A program made the translations under genes and the position numbers. Below the pieces are notes generated by a model that made no database searches, was not told the origin of the DNA, and saw nothing but the letters and a program-made list of their open reading frames with translations. A stretch of DNA of 64,000 bases from Sweltsa coloradensis. Lineage: Eukaryota > Arthropoda > Insecta > Plecoptera > Chloroperlidae. Below, one piece after another: positions 57,061 through 64,000 of the stretch; the stretch's first letter is position 1, and each line of letters begins with the position of its first letter. The stretch lies in NCBI GenBank assembly GCA_024449915.1, contig JAMZAV010000445.1, forward strand, positions 434,001 through 498,000, in the 5' to 3' direction.

Positions 57061-58267
57061 ACACCTACTCCCTCTTACAAGCAACACATTTATACATTCT
57101 ACGTTATTAATGAAACTAATTTGCATAATTATTAAGTAATAAAATATTTTAGTACGCCTTCCATTATTTTATATAAAATATACAGTTTGTTCCTTGTCTT
57201 TAACACGATATCTCGTCGTCGTTACGGCTATACGATTATAAATTGTTAATTAAAACTTAGCTAATTGTTGTTATTAGTGTGTGTGTTGCTAATTGGCATT
57301 GCGTGTTCGAGCCCGGTGAACCCAAAGTGGGCCCCCGCCTCTCGCGCCGACCGCGCTGGCTCTGTAAACACCACTTTTCTATTGATGGATTATCCCCGAC
57401 ATTAGTTAGAAAAACACGCATCAACTTTCCCTATGCATTCATGCTTTCAGTTTGTTTTGTGTGTTTAAACTTGTCTCGTTCCCAAGTGTCGAAATCAGGA
57501 TGAAACGCACTAACTAGGCTAAATGTAATGTTGCGCTCGAAATAATTAAATATATAGATTTCTTCCTTATATTTTTTTCGCAATTTTAAAAGTTGTGCAG
57601 AAATCTTACGCAGCTGCCAAATTCTAGCCTGTGTGAGACTTGTTTACAGTCTAAACCCACGAAAAAAAAAACTAGCTATCAAATTTTTTTACGAGTCTTT
57701 TCATATTTCTTCTGTTTACCCTTTACGGTGCGTAATCTTAGTTGGTGATAAAAAGGGTCTTTGTCATCTCAAACCACATATTTTTTGTGTGTGTTTAAAT
57801 ATAATTTTAAGCTAGGTAGGCTCTGTGACTGTGTGCGCAGATGTTGGTGGGGTATATTTTTATTTTACCCCTTGCTTTCTACGCCAGCAGTCTGGCATTA
57901 TAGGGGGACAATTTATTACTCGCAGAGGGGGATTTTCATAACTGCGGGTTATTCATTATACGAAGATTTATCGACCAACTAATAATCATTCATTTTCGTC
58001 TTAATTCATGACAAATTGTTGTTGCACTGTGTATTTATAATATGCAACCGCAACATGGTACCTATCTTTTCTCCCTCCCACAAAACACAATAGGCATATT
58101 CATTGGAGCTATCCTAAAAAAATATTGTATTCATATTTTCATTGTCTGTTATGTATATTATTCCATTTGATATTTTATATGATTTTAATGATGGGTCCAA
58201 ATCATAAGCATGGAACGTACGGAACAGTAATTAAAATCGCCCGTATGTAAAGTAAATAATATTATTG
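57061..58267. other. Non-coding stretch
   Basis: If the donor at 57055 is real this would be intron. A GC-rich patch lies at 57300-57365. No repeats or exons were recognised. Confidence 0.3.
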
Positions 58268-58488
58268 AAAAATTAATTGAACCAACACTGGTCTTTGGTT
58301 GGAAAAATAATTTTTAATGTATTTCAATATTTCGATAAGTTTCACTTTTCTTTGAATGGCTGACATTATATTCACAAAAGTACAAACATCTATGCACAAC
58401 AACAACCACAGCGAAGAAAAGTGAAACTTTTTGAAATATTGCTACATTATAAAAAAAAATATTTTTCCAACCAATCAATTAATTTTTA
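58268..58488. repeat. Foldback repeat, ~80-bp arms
   Basis: The left arm 58268-58355 pairs with the right arm 58413-58488: GGTTGGAAAAATAATTTTTA with its complement near 58445-58472, and AAGTTTCACTTTTCTTTG with GAAGAAAAGTGAAACTT. The ~55-bp loop is unique. Confidence 0.75.
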
Positions 58489-58875
58489 AATAACATTTAC
58501 CTGTTTTATTAATGTTTCTTTTAAAATCAGTAAATAACATAGTATAATAAAATCTGAAATAATAATAGCCCTAGGGCCTACATTCGTTCAAAGTTAGACA
58601 AGCTATTGTTTTCTATGCACTTCTTCTCTGACTGTCTGTGGGAGTGAAGTTTATTTATAGTTTGAGTTTTTGTATGCATTTTTCTTCGCTTCACCGCGAA
58701 GGCTGGGGTGGCGTGGAAGTTAAAAATACCCCCACCCCCGTCACCTCTGGGTGCGGATTCCGCTCCCGTGCGGGCGCGGTGGAGTTTCTAGGTGCTCACG
58801 TTGCATTCCACAGTCGCTGCAGTCACGTGGGGTGTGGGTGAGTGTTTTCAATCAGAGGTAACGAACTGGCTGGCT
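58489..58875. other. Non-coding stretch
   Basis: AT-rich until 58690, then GC-rich (58690-58850) with CpGs. No exon was recognised. Confidence 0.3.
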
Positions 58876-59058
58876 GCACAAGTCATGAAAGCGTCAGGTA
58901 CAAGTCATGAAAACGTCCGGTACAAATCATGAAAATGTTCGGAACTAGTCATGAAAATGTCCGGTACAAGTCATGAAAACATCAGGTACAAGTAATGAAA
59001 ATGTCCGGTATAAGTCATGAAAACATCAGGCACAAGTCATGAAAACGTCATGAAACCG
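58876..59058. repeat. ~21-bp tandem repeat, about 8 units
   Basis: Units of ACAAGTCATGAAAACGTCCGG type with frequent C/T and A/G variants (AACATCAGGT, AATGTCCGGT). All units keep TCATGAAAA or TAATGAAAA. More diverged than the 20-bp array at 52121, hence probably older. Confidence 0.85.
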
Positions 59059-62000
59059 AGGCACTATCATGAATTTCCTGAGAAAAGATACGTTTTACAT
59101 CTGCCAATTTATTTTAGATATGTTCTTCCGTGTTCTAGTACGCTCTTTTTTAATTAAACAATTGTTGACTTTTCATTTTGCATCAGTGTTTGTTTTAGAA
59201 GGGGATTGGCTGATTTAATTCCAAGATTATGCATAACGGTTTGAATTGCTAAACCGTAGGGACCTCCTCTTCCAATCAATCTTCGATTAGGTCTGACTAT
59301 TTTATACTAGACGGTTTCTATTTTTAAGAATGCACTGTCTTGGAAAGTGTTGATGTCACATTTTCGCATTCAAGATTTTTATGTTTTTGCATGCACTTAG
59401 TCGATTCTTATTTTCAGAATGATGTATATAGTTGCATGCAAGATAATACAAGAAACTCCGAATAAAAAATGTTAACACTTTTTGGGGTTGTTTGTTTCAA
59501 GTTGAAGGGTCACATTAAAACTTCCATTAAATTTCATAGTCGTTTCGGGGCCATCTCTTTCGTCTAGCCCTTGGCTTTCTTCCTACCGCCAACCCCTGCA
59601 TGCGCGCATCCTCTCAATGTCCCCGTCTTTTCCTGATTTCTTTATTATGCACTGCATTAAATGCGACGTACAGTTTCAACTTCAACATCAATCCATAAAT
59701 CAATCAATCGATCCCGTCACCAATCCTTCATCAGAGTCGACGTCAACTTGTCCACTAAATATATTCTCGCTCTGGATTGCAGCAGTCGTATGTCCTCGAA
59801 GACTACGTAACGCCCTTTCGTCGTCCCATTCGTCGACACCACGTCGTCCATCCATCACTTAGCGTTGCAGAACTTAGAAAAACTTCCTGGCTGATTGATT
59901 TGTTCACAATTCAAGATCACCCTAGACCAGACAGACAGTATTGAAATGCTAATAAACCGTCGGTTGGGAGCGATTGTCTTCCATTATTCGAGAATCACAA
60001 AACAAAAGCTAGACGCTCGCGTGTGCATCCACGTCCACATTACCAAACCAAATGTAGACGGTTTATTATGTAAGTCTCGATGCTGTCTCCCGTGTTGCAG
60101 CAGCCAGACTCTCTGATCGATCACGCCTCATCTCTACATCGAAATGTAAACACAAAACACCATTTAGACTTGTCTCTATCCATAAATTCGCCAAAACCTA
60201 GTTCCAATATTTAAATCCAACACCTTTTAACATAATTCCCATCCAAAGTTCATGTTTTCTGTACTCGTAATTACCTTTCTAAAGCCCGTGTGCATCTAGG
60301 CTCTTTCGTTTACAACACCAGTCTATATTTGTCTTGTTACCTCGTCTAAACATCAAACCGTTGGTTTTGTGGCATCCTATAATGCCTCCGAGCATTCCGA
60401 ACGAGCATTTAAATTTTAAAGATCCTTCCAAACATGATGAGCATCAGCACGTGCGTGGGGAACATTGCGCAACTCCAACCTCTGTTTTTTACAAGTTCTT
60501 TGCTTTGTGAGCATCATCAGTTGGTTTGGGCGCCATCCAGGTAAAGGTAGCAGCTCTACCTAGACTTGTGTCGACCCAAGTAACACTCTGTCAATCATTA
60601 ATAAAGGAACCGTGGTTTGTGCCATACAAATGTAATAATCCCATTACCTGTAATGGCGTCATCTTGACCTATGACGTTTAAACCATGCCTCTTTGGAATC
60701 TGTACAGCCTGTATTGAGAACGTCCCTTTGTATAACTGAGTGTCCACTAATTGCTCGAACATGAAGATTTTAGAAGTGTGCGTTTACTTAGTTTCAACAA
60801 AGAAGCGGATCCTATCACCTGCGTCTTTCAGGTGATATTGACAGAGTGTACATGGGTCGACACAAGGTATAGTTGGAGCTGGAGGTGTCGTTGCGTGCCC
60901 GGTATACACCTATCAGCCAGATGGTGGATGATGGGGCGCATGCGCACTCTAATAACCACCTGTAGAATATGTTAATTAAAGGTAATTTCGGTTCTGTTTC
61001 CGTGGGGTTGTCGCACCTGCTGAAGATGCGCTAGGAGACGGTTCATTTCCGCAACTGTCGGCTGTGGGGAGAACTCACCAACCATTGTCGTATTTAAATA
61101 ATGGGCGTTCATTTTTTTACCCAGTAGTCGGATTGTTTCTACCCCTCGTTAATACTTGATCGTGCTATCTAACTGATATAATCTACCTTCAAACCAACAA
61201 CGGGACACCAGACACGCACCAACATTAACTTACCTGGTCATCCTAGTTCCGAGTTGTGTGGGAAGGCCTCTGTTCAGAACATTTCTTGAGGGTAGCTATA
61301 CACGACCGAAACACACATTTTCAAGTGTCTTTTAGCTACATTATGTGGGCTAAGCTACTTCCAGTATACTAATTTCCTGCCAATCCTCCAAACCAACGTA
61401 CACAGTCTTTCCTTCGCAATTTTTTTTACACCAACTTTTCTTTAGGTAAGTTATTAAGAATTAAGATGGTACGTAATTATGTCCGAGGGCTGTTTACTCA
61501 ATCCCATGAAAACCCATGAAAAAACTTTCAATCAGGAATCAGGATTGCTAATTACTAGAATCCTCGACCACCCGAATGTGAAAAGTTGGCAGTGCTATTT
61601 GTAATATAAACGTACCTCTTCCTCTATTCACAAGTCAGACAAATTATTCTGCCATGTCTTCACAACGAAAACTTTTTTATAATTCTGTACATCTGCAAGA
61701 AGTTGTGGTTAATTGGTGGTTAGGACTTCAAACTCTCAAGTACTCGCCGCTCTGGTTACTAACACTCTTTCTCGCAGTCCTCGGGGGTAGGCAACGTGCC
61801 TTGAGACTAGCCACCTTACAAGCGCCTCCCATATATTACCATACATTGTGAGTCACCGTAGGGTAGGGCTGTTAGTGTTTCCCCATCTGGGAATGCAGAT
61901 AGGCCTCTGCATACAGATGACTGTTGATTGATGGGCCCAGCTGAAATGTATTGTTACACTCGGAGACAAACCAGCTGAATACGGCGGTAATTTCGTCCCT

Positions 62001-63897
62001 GCCTTGTTAGGAGCAACCTATCATTTGCTCGCTAGGGCCGACTCTCGAGCGTCACGGACTTATGTTTATTAATGCCAATCAAGAGTTCACACCTACAAAA
62101 GGTGGTGCTGGATGTTTCCATTCGAAATTCCGAAACTACAAAACTGACACTTAAAATGTTGCGACATGTTTCAAACGTAAATAAACTCACGAAAATGTAT
62201 AATTTAAATGTTCTAGTAATCTAATGTATCTTCTAATACTCGAGTGCTTGCTGTGGACTGACGCTGCTTTTTTCTTGGTGTGCAAACTGTACTTGTTTTA
62301 GAGACATCTTTTGTTTTAAACAGATCCACCAAAATATAGTAAATTTGAAAGTAATGCATAGCCAAACTGTTTTCAATCAACTGTGACTGAGGAAAACGCC
62401 AAAAGTTCAAAACATGGGCATAACCTGGTGCTCAGCCATTGAGGGAGCATGTTGAATTGTGATAAACACTGATGTTTGATTTTATTGACTTGTATAATAC
62501 ATAATTTATGAATGGCTGACTATAGAATCTTTCTCCCACAGCTAATAATAGTTGTGCCGATGTCATCATCGTTTCGTCGAATAATGTTGACTTTCTACTT
62601 AGTTTATCTGGGGTACTTTAAACTAAAGCCATAACTTACATATAGACGATAAGTGACAGTGGCGCCTGGCCCGGGAACAATCACACTTTATTTACCTGGC
62701 CTGTTTTCTTTTGCACAATCTAATCGACGTCTTTATTTACCACGAAAACAAACATGGGCTTAAAATTAGTTGTACCGCGCGGACAAATACAGACGCGTTA
62801 TCTATCGGTGTCGGGTGTTTTAACTGTTGATGCGTTCCTTGGGGTGACTATATAGTTTATAGCTCTCCGCTTGATCTGGCAAGTGAGGTGTCTTCTCATG
62901 AGGGCTTACCTTCACTGATAGTCATAGTGGTGTGATGGTGACAGGTGGCGCTGTCGCCGCGGGAAACACTGAACTAAGGTTTTCCCGAAGATTTTCCGCG
63001 GTAATTTATTATTTATTTCCGCAACACATTCATCAATTAAATGTGTCCGAGGATGGTGGAAAATAGCACAGATCCAATCACACTTGGTGAGTGGTGATTT
63101 TTTTTTTCGTTGACCAAGCAACTACTAGTTCTAGAATCTTAATTACCCAATCATGAATTTGGTAATGACAGGAATTGAGACATTACTAAAAGCATTCCTA
63201 CGGAAACATAAATGAAAGTGCAAGTCCGTTTGTTTATCCTTGGCTTGGAATATTTGTTTTTATATTGTATTTTTTCTTTACTTGTTATTTTGTTATCGCC
63301 CATTCTCCTCGAATGTGGTCCGCATCTTTTGTGTCGAGATCTTCAACAATGAATGGCCAACATGTTGTGGAAATGCGAGGTGGAGTAGGTTCCCAAGGGT
63401 GGGGTGTGTGTGTCGGCCTAGCCTAGGGACATTCACATGGACCTCACAGGCGGCAGGTATTGGGGCTGATTCGATACGAGCCCCCGATCTTCATTCAGAC
63501 TCTTTCACCACCTTATTTAATCAAACTATCATCCATCATCTATCTCGATTCTCATTTCACGGTTCTACAACCGAAACACCCCATTATTGGGAACGAATTA
63601 CATGTTATCATCACAGCACAACAACTATTACGAATACTATCATTATCATGATGTAATTCATGTGATTACTAAACGAGGGATGATTTCAATTTATATGGTT
63701 TCCTGGTCAATTTTCGCCGACGACATAAGATTAGATACGATGCATGATTGTGTCCAGTAGGCCTAGGGTGAATCCTTCGTCGAACGCTCTAATGTGTGAT
63801 TGTCAAGAGTTGTTAGTGAACATTTAGTGACCATGTGTGAAAAGAGCAAGAATAGTAAGTTGAGTGAAGAGTTTGGATGATGGAAGACAATGGATTA
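59059..63897. other. Mostly unique non-coding stretch
   Basis: No coding exon was recognised. One inverted repeat (60559-60869) is listed separately. A donor-like TTTAG/GTAAGT at 61446 follows a pyrimidine-rich run, but no exon could be anchored to it. Frames at 63240-63656 and 62912-63121 have no domain. Confidence 0.3.
60559..60869. repeat. Foldback repeat, ~35-bp arms
   Basis: ACTTGTGTCGACCCAAGTAA (60564-60583) with CACTCTGTCAAT is mirrored by ATTGACAGAGTGTACATGGG and TCGACACAAGGT (60837-60869). The ~240-bp spacer contains unique sequence. Confidence 0.7.
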
Positions 63898-64000
63898 GGT
63901 GAATGTGTGGGAAATGTGTGGTCAGTTTGTGGATAAAGGTGGTGAATGTGTGGGAAAATGTGTGGTCAGTTTGTGGATGGTGGTGGTGAATGTGTGGGAA
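63898..64000. repeat. 43-44-bp minisatellite running off the window end
   Basis: Units begin GGTGAATGTGTGGGAAATGT at 63898, 63941 and 63985 (the last cut by the window end), each with GTGGTCAGTTTGTGGAT. The total size of the array is unknown because it continues beyond 64000. Confidence 0.85.

Noticed and set aside
63240..63656. 138-codon plus-strand frame
   Set aside because: Longest frame in the last 10 kb but with no domain, a low-complexity end and no splice or promoter support.
1..64000. CRISPR array, prokaryotic operon, phage or plasmid features
   Set aside because: Spliced genes, LTR and hAT elements and tRNA-derived repeats show nuclear eukaryotic DNA; the tandem arrays lack unique spacers between conserved direct repeats.

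Overview
The window is eukaryotic and most likely arthropod, probably an insect with a large, transposon-rich genome. The evidence is GT-AG introns, AT-rich and largely non-coding DNA, dense mobile-element debris, tRNA-derived repeats, and two small four-pass membrane-protein genes. Both genes carry a Cys-rich N-terminus followed by an (S/P)L(R/K)TG motif, as in arthropod DUF4728 proteins. The species cannot be named from this sequence, and there is no operon or CRISPR array.

Only two host genes can be supported. Both are on the minus strand and have two exons. Copy A is 14068-14193 + 13059-13358 (141 aa); copy B is 23354-23479 + 21491-21808 (147 aa). They lie in a direct segmental duplication (A about 12085-14420, B about 17085-23640) that preserves the promoter-proximal sequence, the splice sites, the intron and the poly(A) signal. 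Copy B was later enlarged by an LTR retrotransposon (17441-21272, TSD CAAAG) just beyond its poly(A) signal and by an ~830-bp element in its intron. The introns of A and B still match closely, whereas the proteins are only about half identical and almost all exon-1 differences change amino acids. This is the most interesting biology in the window.

Layout. 1-11.2 kb: no supported gene; nested inverted repeats, including a pair of ~1-kb arms ~8 kb apart and foldbacks at 2.9-3.2, 3.95-5.8 and 7.5-8.1 kb. 11.2-24 kb: the duplicated gene pair with inserted elements. 24-34 kb: MITE-like elements, one carrying a 49-bp minisatellite, and a TTAA-flanked element. 34.2-36.9 kb: a tandem array of ~146-153-bp units split by a hAT-like transposon (8-bp TSD) that holds a decayed TTF/ZMYM1-type transposase and nested repeats. 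38-64 kb: fewer dispersed repeats, several minisatellites and foldbacks, and a few CpG-rich stretches with good splice donors that may be first exons of genes lying mostly outside the window; no coding exon there could be proven.

Two abundant repeat families (called M1 and M2 here) share an architecture: a short inverted motif at one extreme end, its complement some 25-35 bp inside the other end, then a small hairpin and CTAG. This resembles Helentron/Helitron2-type non-autonomous elements. Coordinates of repeat edges are by-eye estimates unless a target-site duplication is given.
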